Origin: Pycnococcus provasolii
Lineage: Eukaryota; Chlorophyta; Pseudoscourfieldiophyceae; Pseudoscourfieldiales; Pycnococcaceae
Direction: 5' to 3'
Assembly (NCBI GenBank): GCA_938743325.2
Contig: OW568874.1
Location: 496,001 to 560,000 of the forward strand
DNA length: 64,000 nucleotides
Shown: piece by piece, positions 9,398 through 18,387 of the stretch
Position numbering within the stretch: the first letter of the stretch is position 1
Layout: each line of letters starts with the position of its first letter
The notes under the pieces: generated by a model
What the model saw: only the letters and a program-made list of their open reading frames with translations
What the model was told of the DNA's origin: nothing
Database searches by the model: none
Position numbers and translations under genes: made by a program

Positions 9398-10000
9398 ATG
9401 GCACGGACACCTGGCGAGAAATACCTGAGCGCGGACGAGCTTGCCGCCGGTGCGGGTGCGGCGGCGATCGATCTGACGGGAGCGACGACAACGGAGAAAG
9501 AACTGCGTATTATACAACTGCGGTATGTATGTTGCTGACTCGGCCCGAACAAAGACGCATGGGTGATTTACGACTTGGGTCAGCCGTTGTCAAATAAAGA
9601 GCTGCATGAGAGGGCTTTGGTCAAGTGGACGGAGTTTTCTTCTGGGCAAAACATTGATGGAAAGCCTTTGCAACTAGGCTCATATGTGGCGATGTGTGTC
9701 ATACTTGCCACGACCACGCCGCACGTCATGTCAGATGATGACGACGACCCGATGTACGTGTGCAATTGGCTGCAAAACACGTCTAGACTCTAGACCGTCG
9801 AAAGCACTCGGCGACGTCATGAAAGAACTGAGAGTGAATGTCGAGTCCCTTCCTGACATGCCGAGCGCCGGAGGTATTCGCACAGGCGTGGCGAACTTCT
9901 TGGCCCAACATGTTCCCCAGGAGCTGAATTTCTCATCCACACCACCGGCCATGACGGCAATGTCCGGATCCGTGCATTTTTGGCATAGGGGATACGGAGA
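9398..10000 (+). pseudogene. Disrupted coding region, possible recombinase-like relic
   Basis: A coding-looking frame opens with ATG 9398 (MARTPGEKYLSADELAAG), hits TGA at 9536 and continues in the same frame (KDAWVIYDLGQPLSNKELHER) to a TAG near 9791. It resumes in another frame with LGDVMKELRVNVE and GGIRTGVANFLAQHVP. Neither intron borders nor frame allow a clean splice across the TGA. The G-I-R-x-G-V-x-N-x-L motif faintly recalls the catalytic region of tyrosine recombinases in Crypton-like elements; that is inference only. A 20-base segment at 9574-9593 recurs in the same reading frame at 37707-37726, consistent with a dispersed repeat. Confidence 0.35.
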
Positions 10001-10221
10001 GTCCGAAACGGGTTTCTGGAGAATCGGGGGTTTGGTTTGGTTAGGCTGTCCCGAGCCCGGGGAGGGTCAGATTCGCTTTCCGAAGAAGATTTTCTTATCT
10101 CAGATCCCATGTCTTAGACTCCCAGGCCCTGAGAACCCACCCCACGGCCCCCCCCCGGCGCCGACTGCCAAGCACGAACTCCTAGCAGCCACAAACAACC
10201 AGTTGTTTGTGTCGTCGCTCA

Positions 10222-11106
10222 ATGCCGGGCGCACCATCCTTGTTGGCTCGTGCTTCTTCTCGATCTTTTTGTTGTCAACTTCATGATAGTAGTCGTCGTA
10301 GTAGTAGGATTAGGGGCGGGTTAGGGGTGACGTGCCAATCCTTTGGAAAGTTCTATCAGGTTCATTCTGTCAGTGAGCCACATGTTCGTTGTAGTGCGTC
10401 AAAAATGGATCATCAGCCACGAGGATTATTTGTGTTTCAAAAGAGCAGAAGATTTCGTCATCGTGTGGAAACAAAAGCTGTGGGAGCACCAGCAGCAGCA
10501 GCAGCAGCAGCTCTATCAGCCGTCACGCCGGAGGCGATTTTCTCACTCGCGACATCTTTCACGTTGTTGTACTATGCGACCGTCATCTGCGCCGCGCGAA
10601 TCTGGAAGCCGCGAAGAACGCAAGCTTTCCTCACGGTGTACTCGCTGCTCATGGCAACAGGACTCGCCGTTAGCCTCGCTGCCGCCGGATTCACGCCCGC
10701 CAACGCGCTCGCGTTCCTGGGTGGAGGGGGAAGCTTCCCGCCAAGCCTCGACGCGTGGGTTTCGCTCTTCCACGAAAACAGACCCGCCGTCGCCGTGTCA
10801 TGGGTTCTTCTCATGGGTGCAGATGCTGTCGTCGCGACCGTCATCGCGCTCGACGCCATCAGGGACCACGTGCCGTGTGCGCACAGCATAGGCCTATGCC
10901 TCTTCTTCGGACCAACCGCTCGACTGTGCCACGGCTTGACGCTCTGGGCGACAGGCGTGCTGCGCAAGCTCGGTTTGACACGCGCACGTGTCGCCTCTGC
11001 TCCGCCCGCGCCATCGACGAAAGAGCCGCGACCTGGGCAGGCGTCCGCCGCCGCCGCCGCCGCCATAAGGTCCCGCGCGAAGGCTGCTAAGGTGTTCGTC
11101 GAATAG
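10222..11106 (+). CDS. ABA4-like (DUF4281) plastid membrane protein
   Basis: The C-terminal 190 residues match the ABA4/DUF4281 family: hydrophobic helices with the hallmark LFHENRPAVAVSWVLLMGAD and LCLFFGPTARLCHGLT. In plants ABA4 is a plastid membrane protein needed for neoxanthin synthesis from violaxanthin. Start ATG 10222 gives 294 residues with a Ser/Arg-rich N-terminus like a chloroplast transit peptide (MPGAPSLLARASSRSF). A second in-frame ATG at 10405 has good context (aaaaatgg) and would avoid translating the telomere-like ttagggg words at 10310-10327, so it may be the true start. About four membrane helices lie between residues 110 and 255. A basic tail with an alanine run ends the protein. 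It converges with the EF-hand gene at 11316. Confidence 0.75.
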   Translation: MPGAPSLLARASSRSFCCQLHDSSRRSSRIRGGLGVTCQSFGKFYQVHSVSEPHVRCSASKMDHQPRGLFVFQKSRRFRHRVETKAVGAPAAAAAAALSAVTPEAIFSLATSFTLLYYATVICAARIWKPRRTQAFLTVYSLLMATGLAVSLAAAGFTPANALAFLGGGGSFPPSLDAWVSLFHENRPAVAVSWVLLMGADAVVATVIALDAIRDHVPCAHSIGLCLFFGPTARLCHGLTLWATGVLRKLGLTRARVASAPPAPSTKEPRPGQASAAAAAAIRSRAKAAKVFVE

Positions 11107-11315
11107 TAATGCTTTGTGATGTAATTATTTTTTTTTTCATGACACATTTTTCACCACCGGTCGTGGGGCTGTCAAGGCGGCCTTCCTTCGCACGTGCGAC
11201 TTTGCTACATCCGGGTGCAACGTCTGTTTCCAAGCTGAGGAGCCGCGTGGACGGATATGCGACGTTCGTATACAAGGGCTTGCAAAGAAATTTCAATAAC
11301 GTATTTGTTGGATTT

Positions 11316-12911
11316 TTACACGACGCCCAGCGGGCCGGTGAGAACGCTCGAGGCACCCGTCAGCGAGTCGTGCAAATGACGCGCTTGACCACGGTGCTGC
11401 ATGATGTGCCGCGGGCTCGGATGAGGTACCGCGTGCGGCGGTCGCGGAGTCAACTTGTCAGCCGCATGTGATGGAAGCTTCAACAGAGGAACGGGCGGCG
11501 AACGCCGGCTGCTCAGTGGCATGCGCGGCGACATGAGAGCGTTGCTCATGCCGACATGCCTGGTGGATGACGAGTCGTGCTCGCGACGGGCGAACGACAC
11601 GTGGTCGCGAGGCGTCGCCGTGTACGCAGGAGTTGTGCTCATCGTGCGCGAGCTCTTCTTGCCGCGATTCGCGGACGCGAGCAGCGTCTCCATTCTTCGC
11701 TTCGCCTGCAACTCGCGCTCCTTCATCGCCGCCTCGCTCCATTCAACCATTGTGTGACCATCCGAAAGCGCTCCATCGCTCTTCGCGCGATATGCACCCA
11801 AGCTTGGCAGCTTGCGCCGCAGCGCGCGGTCAATTTCGTCCGAGTCAAATCTCGGGGATGCCGCGAAGTGGCTTAGGTCGCGTCGCTTCATGAACACGGA
11901 TCGCCTGCCCACGTGCGGCATGATCGAAGCCTTCGGGATTTCGTTCGGATCGTAGTGGAGCGACTGCATGAAAGACGGGGCGCGAGTCACGGATCTGGAG
12001 ATGGTTGGAACGTCGTCGTCGCTCGACTCGTCGTTCACCGCGTCGAGCGCCTTCTCCGCCTCCTTCCGCCTCACCTTCCAGATCTCGACGAGCTCCATCA
12101 GAATCACCGCGGGTGGAACGTCGATGCCGTTCATGTCAAGGGCGTTTACGTCCTCGTCCGCGTGTGCGTTCGGATCGTTCTTGTTAGCGTACTTGTGCAG
12201 CATCGCTAACGCATTGCGCTTCGCCAAGTCGAAGGTGTCTGACGCCTCCTGCGCTAGCGCCGGCGTGTCCTTGAGCATAATCAGTCTCTCCCTGATTGCG
12301 CGTTTTCGCGTCATCCCACCTTTCATGATGTGCTCAAGAAACTGCTTCCTCTGCGCCGCTTGGGCCGCCTCCGCGAACGTCTTGCCTTGCGCGCCGAGCG
12401 CGCTGCTGATATTCGACTCGTCTCCGTCGTTGTTCAGTGCGGCAGAAATCATGACGAGAAAGTCCGCGAATGCGAGGCTCTGCGTTTCGTTGAGCTCCAC
12501 CTGCTCGAGCATGGCGACAACGTCATGCCGCGAGACGTCGAGCTGTATTGCCCTGAGCGCGTATGTGATTTCGTCCACGTCGAGGTCGCCGTTCCCGTCG
12601 CTGTCGAGCAGGTCGAACCACTGTCGCGCCTCGCGCACCTGCGCGGGCGTCAGCTCCTTGGGCCGAACGCTCCTCCCTCTCTTGCGCATGAACGTGTTCG
12701 TGTCATGGCTCGCGCACGCGTTCTGGTGCTTTTGGCTTATTGTCGCGCGGTCGCGGAACGTCAGGAGGAACGACGGCGTGTCCTGTGTCGCATCTGCAGA
12801 TGCAGGTGTGGCCAGTCCGTTTGCCGGCGTAGCCTGTTGTCTCGGCGACCCTGATAAGGCTGTTGGCGACGTCCCCGCGCTGTTTGGCGAGCGAACAGTC
12901 GTCAGCGACAT
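11316..12911 (-). CDS. EF-hand protein with disordered tails
   Basis: A 531-residue protein starting at ATG 12911. A canonical EF-hand loop sits at residues 103-114 (DSDGNGDLDVDE), followed about 35 residues later by a degenerate partner (ELNETQSLAFADFLVMIS) that lacks most calcium ligands. One bound calcium ion per pair is therefore expected. The middle is a charged helical region (about 165-290); the C-terminal 200 residues are Ser/Arg/Pro-rich and probably disordered, with many Ser-Pro and Arg-x-x-Ser phosphosites. No kinase or channel domain is visible. It could be a calcium sensor or scaffold; I do not recognise a specific family. Confidence 0.7.
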   Translation of the reverse strand: MSLTTVRSPNSAGTSPTALSGSPRQQATPANGLATPASADATQDTPSFLLTFRDRATISQKHQNACASHDTNTFMRKRGRSVRPKELTPAQVREARQWFDLLDSDGNGDLDVDEITYALRAIQLDVSRHDVVAMLEQVELNETQSLAFADFLVMISAALNNDGDESNISSALGAQGKTFAEAAQAAQRKQFLEHIMKGGMTRKRAIRERLIMLKDTPALAQEASDTFDLAKRNALAMLHKYANKNDPNAHADEDVNALDMNGIDVPPAVILMELVEIWKVRRKEAEKALDAVNDESSDDDVPTISRSVTRAPSFMQSLHYDPNEIPKASIMPHVGRRSVFMKRRDLSHFAASPRFDSDEIDRALRRKLPSLGAYRAKSDGALSDGHTMVEWSEAAMKERELQAKRRMETLLASANRGKKSSRTMSTTPAYTATPRDHVSFARREHDSSSTRHVGMSNALMSPRMPLSSRRSPPVPLLKLPSHAADKLTPRPPHAVPHPSPRHIMQHRGQARHLHDSLTGASSVLTGPLGVV

Positions 12912-14328
12912 CCTCCTCTGAACAGGAGAGGAGAGGAGGCTGTGTATCTTATCTACCTTACCTGCGCCGCGTGTAAGTAAAGTACGTGTACCTGTACCTG
13001 CACCGTCTCGCTAACACGGGCCGGTACACGGTCGGTCAGTCGGTCGGTCGGTCTGTCCGTCGCGCCGAACGGCAACCACTCACGAAGCAAGCGAAACGAA
13101 ACGAAGCAAGCTCAACGAAACGAAGCAAGCTCACGAGAATGGAGAATGATGGGAACGTCGTCGTCGTCGTCGTCGGAGCGAGCCCACCGTGAGACGGAGC
13201 TCCGGCCTCCGAGGAGCGAGCGAGCGATCCCAAACGAGGACCTGCGAACGATCAACGATGGATGGCCTTTTGTTTTTGACCTGGCGCTGTCACTACGCTA
13301 GCACTACCAAATAGTGGTATGATAAAATTGAGTGCGCCGCTCAATTCATGCGGCCTAATGCTGTGGAGGTCCGCTGTGGGCTGTTGGATGAATTTACCAT
13401 TAACCATTAACAGGTGGGATGGTATTTACCTTTACCCTACCTGTCGGCTGTCGCTCGCATGGGCTGTGCACTCACAGACATCGCGTGATCGCGTCGTGCA
13501 ACTCGTCGAGCCTCATGTTGTCGTCCAGCACATACTTTACTGTAAGGCGTCACAGGTCGGCGTCACCTGAGAATCGCCTTACTTATTAAGGTTACCTCGG
13601 AGTTTCCCTCAAGGCTCAAGCTGTCTCACTCGTCGAGTCCCTCTACTTTTTACGACGACTTCAGACTTCAGACGGAAAACGGACGACGTCTTTGATCGTC
13701 GTCTTTGCGACCAGGTTTTGCGACCGGTGCGTTCCCTGCACAAGCAAGTTGTGTCTCGCCGGTGCGTTGAGAGGTTGTGCACATCCGGGGAGGGTTAGGG
13801 TTAGGGTTAGGGCTTGCTAGGCTGGCAATTCGGGTTTTGGACAAGTTTCCATGGCACGCCCAGGGAATTCTATCGTCCACGGTATGATCTTATGTGCGGT
13901 CCTTTGCACATCTCAGGAGGCTTTATGTAGACCGCCTTGCTCCCCTGAGTACTGACTGAGTACTGACCACCTCACGTGACTGCGTTTTCTACTCCTCTTC
14001 ATCACCGATCAGTCGATCACGTTCCTCCCAGCCAGCGCCTTCCATTCAGCACTCAGCGGTTCCATAGTCCATACCAGACGCGGTGTTTTCCCCCGACCAA
14101 CAAGGTGGTATGTAAGAAGTTCACGACACGTCGCTCAGGTTGGGTTCCTTTCCGTTTCCGTTGGGTTTTCTTGCCATGTCACCGTTGTCGCATTATGCCC
14201 ATGCGATGATGTCGACGTGGCTGGATGAACGATGAATAAATAAAATGACCCAAACCCTTGACCTAAAGACTTCTAAGAGTAGTGCTGTAGTCATTTCCAT
14301 TCATTTGTTTTTCAAATTTCATTTAAGG
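12912..14328. other. Intergenic region upstream of the EF-hand gene
   Basis: 1.4 kb without a supported gene. Just upstream of the EF-hand start are short direct repeats (cggtcggt at 13032-13052, cgaaacgaagcaagctca at about 13093-13131) and a TTAGGG tract at 13793-13812. Several short open frames have no coding signature. The right part is AT-richer and contains AATAAATAAA at about 14232, which points away from the dynein-EF gene. Confidence 0.5.
13793..13812. repeat. Interstitial TTAGGG tract
   Basis: Three perfect GGGTTA units on the plus strand, about 880 bases upstream of the EF-hand gene start. Confidence 0.8.
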
Positions 14329-14901
14329 TTACCCTGATTCGGCAGTGACCTTGCCGAACCCGCTCTTCGCGAATCCCGTGACGAACTCGTCGAACGTGAT
14401 GACACCGTCCCCGTTGAGGTCGAGCTGGGGGAGCAGCTTGTCGGCCGTCGTCTCCTCTCCGAGCTTTTCGAGCGCGAACTTCACTTCGTCCATGTCCAAG
14501 CTGCCGTTGCCGTTGAGGTCGATTTGTTCGAAGACGGCCCACTCGCGCGGGTTCGTGTCCTTCGTCGGCCCGGCCGCTCCGGAGCCAGCAAGCTCGTGCA
14601 GCCACTCGGCAATGAACGCCGCAGACTTTGACTTGACGTCCTCAACTTTGTACGTTGCCACATACTTTTTCAACGCTGGCGCCGCCTTGGACGGCACGGT
14701 CCCGTCGTGCTCTTGTATGAGTTTGACAAACCCTGGGTCAGAGATGGCCTTCACGCCGTTGATCCACTCGTCAGATTTCTTCACTCCAGTCACGACTGCG
14801 ACGAGCACTAGAACCGTCTCCTTGACAGTTTCCGGCGGGTTACCCAACGACTTGATTTCGCCAAGGATGTTCTTGTCAATCTTTTCACGGGCAGACATCA
14901 T
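14329..14901 (-). CDS. Dynein microtubule-binding-domain/EF-hand fusion protein
   Basis: A 190-residue protein from ATG 14901. Residues 13-105 closely resemble the microtubule-binding head and flanking stalk of a dynein heavy chain: IKSLGNPPETVK corresponds to the conserved SLKNPP...VK entry helix, SDPGFVKLIQEHD to the DPxFLxxL...D helix, and VKSKSAAFIAEWLHEL to the V..S.A...I..WV exit helix. The rest of dynein (AAA+ ring, tail) is absent. Residues 128-139 and 161-172 are two canonical EF-hand loops (DLNGNGSLDMDE and DLNGDGVITFDE) with all usual ligands. I infer a calcium-regulated microtubule- or axoneme-binding protein. The frame is complete, not a fragment of a longer dynein. Confidence 0.8.
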   Translation of the reverse strand: MMSAREKIDKNILGEIKSLGNPPETVKETVLVLVAVVTGVKKSDEWINGVKAISDPGFVKLIQEHDGTVPSKAAPALKKYVATYKVEDVKSKSAAFIAEWLHELAGSGAAGPTKDTNPREWAVFEQIDLNGNGSLDMDEVKFALEKLGEETTADKLLPQLDLNGDGVITFDEFVTGFAKSGFGKVTAESG

Positions 14902-14990
14902 GTGTCGATGGAAACGAACAACAAGTTATATACTTCTGACCTTTACGAGGTAAGATACAGTACGCGTGGCACACGAGACGAGACGAGATG

Positions 14991-15055
14991 TTAGGGTTTT
15001 AGGGTTAGGGTTAGGGTTAGGGTTAGGGTTTGGGTTCGGGTTAGGGTTCGGGTTT
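14991..15055. repeat. Interstitial TTAGGG array with degenerate edge
   Basis: The longest telomere-like array here: about five near-perfect TTAGGG units, then variants (tttggg, ttcggg). It lies 90 bases from the dynein-EF start and 290 bases from the ABM gene start, inside their shared divergent promoter. Confidence 0.9.
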
Positions 15056-15343
15056 GCTCCCCCGGTTTAGTTAGGGCCCTCTACCTTTACGGGTAACTAG
15101 CCTTTGGGTGTGTTCTCCCTTCCCTCCCCTTTCATCGGCCCATCCGCGTGAGTTGTCCCCGCAAAAGGCGCAATCATTCATTGCCTTGCCGGTAATCGGA
15201 ATCTCAGCTCATCTTGCCGGCCTTGAAAGGATCTTTTGTCTATTGTGTGCTTCTCAGTGACTGTGTTTTGCGTTTACAGGGGAGTGATCAATCTGTACCG
15301 TACCTCTTTTTTGCCATCTTGGTATTTCTGTTAAGCATAAATC

Positions 15344-15898
15344 ATGCTCGCCTCTCACTCGCACGTGAAGGTGCGAGTGCCTTACCGTGCGTGTAGCGCA
15401 TCATCAGCCGGAGATTCTTCACGGATGGCGTCACGGATGCAACGCTGTTTTCTTGGGGGACGGAAACATACCACGGTCGCCGCCGCATCCGCGGAGTCGA
15501 CGGACACCGCGTCGAACGGCGCGCCTGCTGCGCGCTCTTTCGTGAACAACGGGAAGTTCCTGGTGGAGAAAAAGGCGGAGGGTGAGTTCGTGCAGACGTG
15601 GAAAAACCGTGAGGCGAACATGAACGGAACACCCGGTTTTGCTTCCTTCTCTATCGAAAAGCTGAGTGATGACGCTGAAGGACGAGGGGTGGTGTATGCG
15701 ACGTGCTCGACGTGGAGCAGCATACCTGAATTCGAGGAGTGGAACCTAAAGCCGGAGAACCTCAGGAGTCACCTGCCTCCGGGTGTTTGGCAGTGGGTGC
15801 AGCCGCTCGGCATGGGTTTCCCGGAGGACTTCGTGCCTCTTGTGGACACCATGGAGTTCCCGAGTGCAAAGTACCCGCCGAAGCCGAAGAAGAAGTGA
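15344..15898 (+). CDS. ABM-domain protein, probably plastid-targeted
   Basis: A 184-residue protein from ATG 15344. Residues 1-60 are Ser/Ala/Arg-rich with few acidic residues, like a chloroplast transit peptide. The remainder resembles an antibiotic-biosynthesis-monooxygenase (ABM) ferredoxin-like fold: a beta strand (GKFLVEKKAEGEF) followed by FVQTWKNREANMNGTPGFASFSIEK, where the W-x-x-R and G-F-x-S-F pattern is typical. ABM proteins include heme-degrading IsdG-type oxygenases and cofactor-free monooxygenases. Catalytic residues cannot be assigned by eye, so the substrate is unknown. The C-terminus is Pro/Lys-rich. Confidence 0.6.
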   Translation: MLASHSHVKVRVPYRACSASSAGDSSRMASRMQRCFLGGRKHTTVAAASAESTDTASNGAPAARSFVNNGKFLVEKKAEGEFVQTWKNREANMNGTPGFASFSIEKLSDDAEGRGVVYATCSTWSSIPEFEEWNLKPENLRSHLPPGVWQWVQPLGMGFPEDFVPLVDTMEFPSAKYPPKPKKK

Positions 15899-16195
15899 GC
15901 CAAAGCTGGCCCTTTTGTGCTTTTCTCGTCGGCAGGGTGGAACTGAAACGCGAACGAGCGATGCGCCAAAGTGGCAAACACGACGTTTTTTCCTTTTCGC
16001 TGACTGTTCGCAAGCTTGGTGTTTTTGTTTTAGTTTGTTTTCGGACCTTTTCGATAGGGTAAGGTTAGGTGTGGTGAACTACTTGAAAATATTGGTAACT
16101 AAGGAACTACATAACGTGGAGGAGGACAAAAGAAGAAAATATGAGAGATAAAGAGAGAGATTACATCACAAGGCCAGAAACGGAACTAACCTAAA

Positions 16196-16840
16196 CTACT
16201 CGCTCTTCGCCTCTGACTTTTCCCACTTCTCTCCCATGATGGGCTCAGGCGCACCTTTGAAACCCGTGGCACCCTTCCAGTTGTCCGTCCCTCCGAGTGC
16301 TATGCCGTATCCCCAGTCACATTGCGTTTCAATCGTGCAGTCGCTCGCCGGTCGCGCCATGCAGAGCAGCGCCATTCCCGCCTCTTGCTGTTCCTCGTCG
16401 AGCGTGTAGTCGAGGTCCTGGATGTCGCTTTGGTCTACCGTTCCTTCGACGACGCGTCCGACGCACGTTCCGCAGATTCCTCCTCTGCAAGTTGCGGGCA
16501 GCTCGAGTCCTGCTTCGTCCGCGGCGTCGAGTATGTACGTATCTTCCGGCACTTCGAGCGTGATATCTTCCTCGTCTGCCCCTTTGAAGGTGACGAGAAA
16601 CTTCTGTCCCAGTCCCTGACTTTCTTTTCTGATATTCATTTTGTCCTGTGCAAATCCCATCTCCTTGTCTTTTTCATTGGAGTACTCCAGTTTCGCCGTT
16701 TTTCCAAAACCCACGAGTTTCTCAAAGAGTGCCAAGCATCGCCCTGACGAGCGTCTGCTAACACGACTAACACGACTAGCACGACGCCAACGAAACTGCT
16801 GACGCTGGGAACATTGGGAGACGGACGAGGAGGCGAGCAT
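16196..16840 (-). CDS. Plastid-type 2Fe-2S ferredoxin with extensions
   Basis: A 214-residue protein from ATG 16840. A Ser/Arg-rich N-terminus looks like a transit peptide. The core (about 79-165) is a plant-type ferredoxin with cluster ligands Cys118, Cys123, Cys126 (TCRGGICGTC, spacing CX4CX2C) and Cys160 (ALLCMARP). Such proteins carry electrons in the chloroplast stroma. It is longer than photosynthetic ferredoxin: about 40 extra residues lie between the presumed transit peptide and the fold, and a 50-residue C-terminal tail (GYGIALGGTDNW...) follows the fourth ligand. It may therefore be a specialised ferredoxin rather than the main PetF. It shares a 336-base divergent promoter with the HAD gene. 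Confidence 0.85.
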   Translation of the reverse strand: MLASSSVSQCSQRQQFRWRRASRVSRVSRRSSGRCLALFEKLVGFGKTAKLEYSNEKDKEMGFAQDKMNIRKESQGLGQKFLVTFKGADEEDITLEVPEDTYILDAADEAGLELPATCRGGICGTCVGRVVEGTVDQSDIQDLDYTLDEEQQEAGMALLCMARPASDCTIETQCDWGYGIALGGTDNWKGATGFKGAPEPIMGEKWEKSEAKSE

Positions 16841-17176
16841 GGCGTTGTGTCGGAAGGTGGGAAGTGGGAAGTGGGAATGTGCAGTGGGGAAGTGGACTTG
16901 GAGGGGAAACAAAAACAAAACTCACCCAAATGGAGATCTCCTGTGGATAACCCTCCTGTCCCTCCCTATTAAAGGAAAATCTGGGGATCCGTCGTTGCCG
17001 TTACGTACGCTCGATTATAATCACTCGTAGTGGAGGAGTTAGTTAGGGTTCAGGCTATTAGGGGTTCTCGATGTCGTCTCAGCCTCTCAGCCTCTCGTCT
17101 TCGTCTGTCGTCATCTCCACGCCGTATCAGAGCCACGTGTTAATCATTTCTCAGTTGCTTGTGTGCTTTGTGTGGT

Positions 17177-18052
17177 ATGCTCCTGTGTAGTAGTAGACGT
17201 TCTCTTAAGTCACCGTTTCTTGCACTGAAACCCTTTGAGAGGTGGTTTGGTCTTCGGCATCAATCGTCAGAATCACGAAGTCACCATCACACCGTCTTTG
17301 TGCCTCGTTCTGCATCCCTGTACACGTCCTCGATGCCGAACCAGCTTGTGGGCATCGTGTTCGACATGGATGGAACGCTTACTCGACCTAACCTAGACTT
17401 CAAGGCGATGTACCAGAGGGTAAAGTCTACCACTAACCAACCATAGCGAATAAACAAACAGTTCACTTACAACCTATCACACATTAAAATAAAACAGTGC
17501 GGGGTGTGCACATCAAAAGACCTCATTGTGGAAATTGAAGCCATGCCCGCGGAAGAAAGAAGGCGCGCGTGGGAAATCGTCGACGAAATGGAGGAGCACG
17601 CGGCTCAGACGGCGGAGCTGATGGATGGCGTCGTTCCACTCGCGCAGTTCCTGAGCTCGAAAAGTATACCCATGGCGCTCATCACGCGAAACAGCAAGGC
17701 GAGTATCGCGACGTTCCACGAGCGACTTTGGCGTCCGAACAACCTCCCTGAGCTCAAACCTGCACTTTGTCGTGCATTCAAGCCAACGAAGCCTGCACCT
17801 GACGCCCTGCTTCACATCGCGGAGCAGTGGGGCGCGCCGCCGCACCACCTGCTCATGGTGGGCGACAGTCCGAGCAACGACGTTGTCAGCGGCCGTCGCG
17901 CCGGCGCGATGACGGCGTTAGTGGATACCGGTCGCCGCCACTTCGAGAGTGTGGGTGGCAAGACGAACCTGGTTGGCGAGAGTCAGCCTGACTTCCACGT
18001 GTGCCAGCCGGACGAGCTGATCAGCTTATTGCAGACCCACTTCCACATCTAA
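17177..18052 (+). CDS. HAD-superfamily phosphatase, one intron
   Basis: Two exons, 17177-17419 and 17498-18052, joined in phase 0 across a 78-base intron (GTAAAG donor, AT-rich body, AACAG acceptor). The join restores one frame of 265 residues. HAD motif I is VFDMDGTLT (Asp63 nucleophile, Asp65), motif II LITRNSKAS, motif III the lysine in PTKPAPD, and motif IV VGDSPSNDV. The helical cap between motifs I and II is small (type C1), as in phosphoglycolate-phosphatase-like enzymes. The substrate cannot be deduced. The N-terminal 50 residues are basic and Ser-rich and may target an organelle; an internal ATG at residue 53 could give a cytosolic form. Confidence 0.85.
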
Positions 18053-18132
18053 GAAGGATGAACCACAACAACATCAAGCAAGGCACATGTAAACGTAGAA
18101 ATTAGAACCCCTAGATAAAACCTGCAGATTTT

Positions 18133-18148
18133 CCTAACCCCTAACCCT
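18133..18148. repeat. Short CCCTAA-type tract upstream of DXR
   Basis: Degenerate cctaacccctaaccc, about 240 bases before the DXR start. A C/G run follows at 18215-18255. The 18053-18387 interval holds no gene. Confidence 0.5.
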
Positions 18149-18387
18149 TCCCGAACCGGTATCCCCGGGCTTTTTCCTCTGGACCTTTTGTTGCACCTAT
18201 TTGGTAACTCGTTCCCCCGGCCCCCGGGGGCAGCCCGTGAGGGGGGGGGGGGAGATTCGCATCCTCCCCCCCTCGTCTCGGCAAACAAAAGCCCAAACTC
18301 CCTCGGCTGCTCGGTGGTGGATAAGAACGCTATCATCCGCATCCGCATCCGCGTCCGCAATCCGCAATCAGATCAGGCTTGTCTTTC

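Noticed and set aside
9555-9597. Possible 55-residue spliced gene from ATG 9398 via GTATGT to an AAAG acceptor
   Set aside because: It splices in frame but discards the coding-like text that continues in the other frame, and the product has no known relative.
13319-14209. Several short open frames between the EF-hand and dynein-EF genes
   Set aside because: No domain, start context or neighbouring exon supports them.
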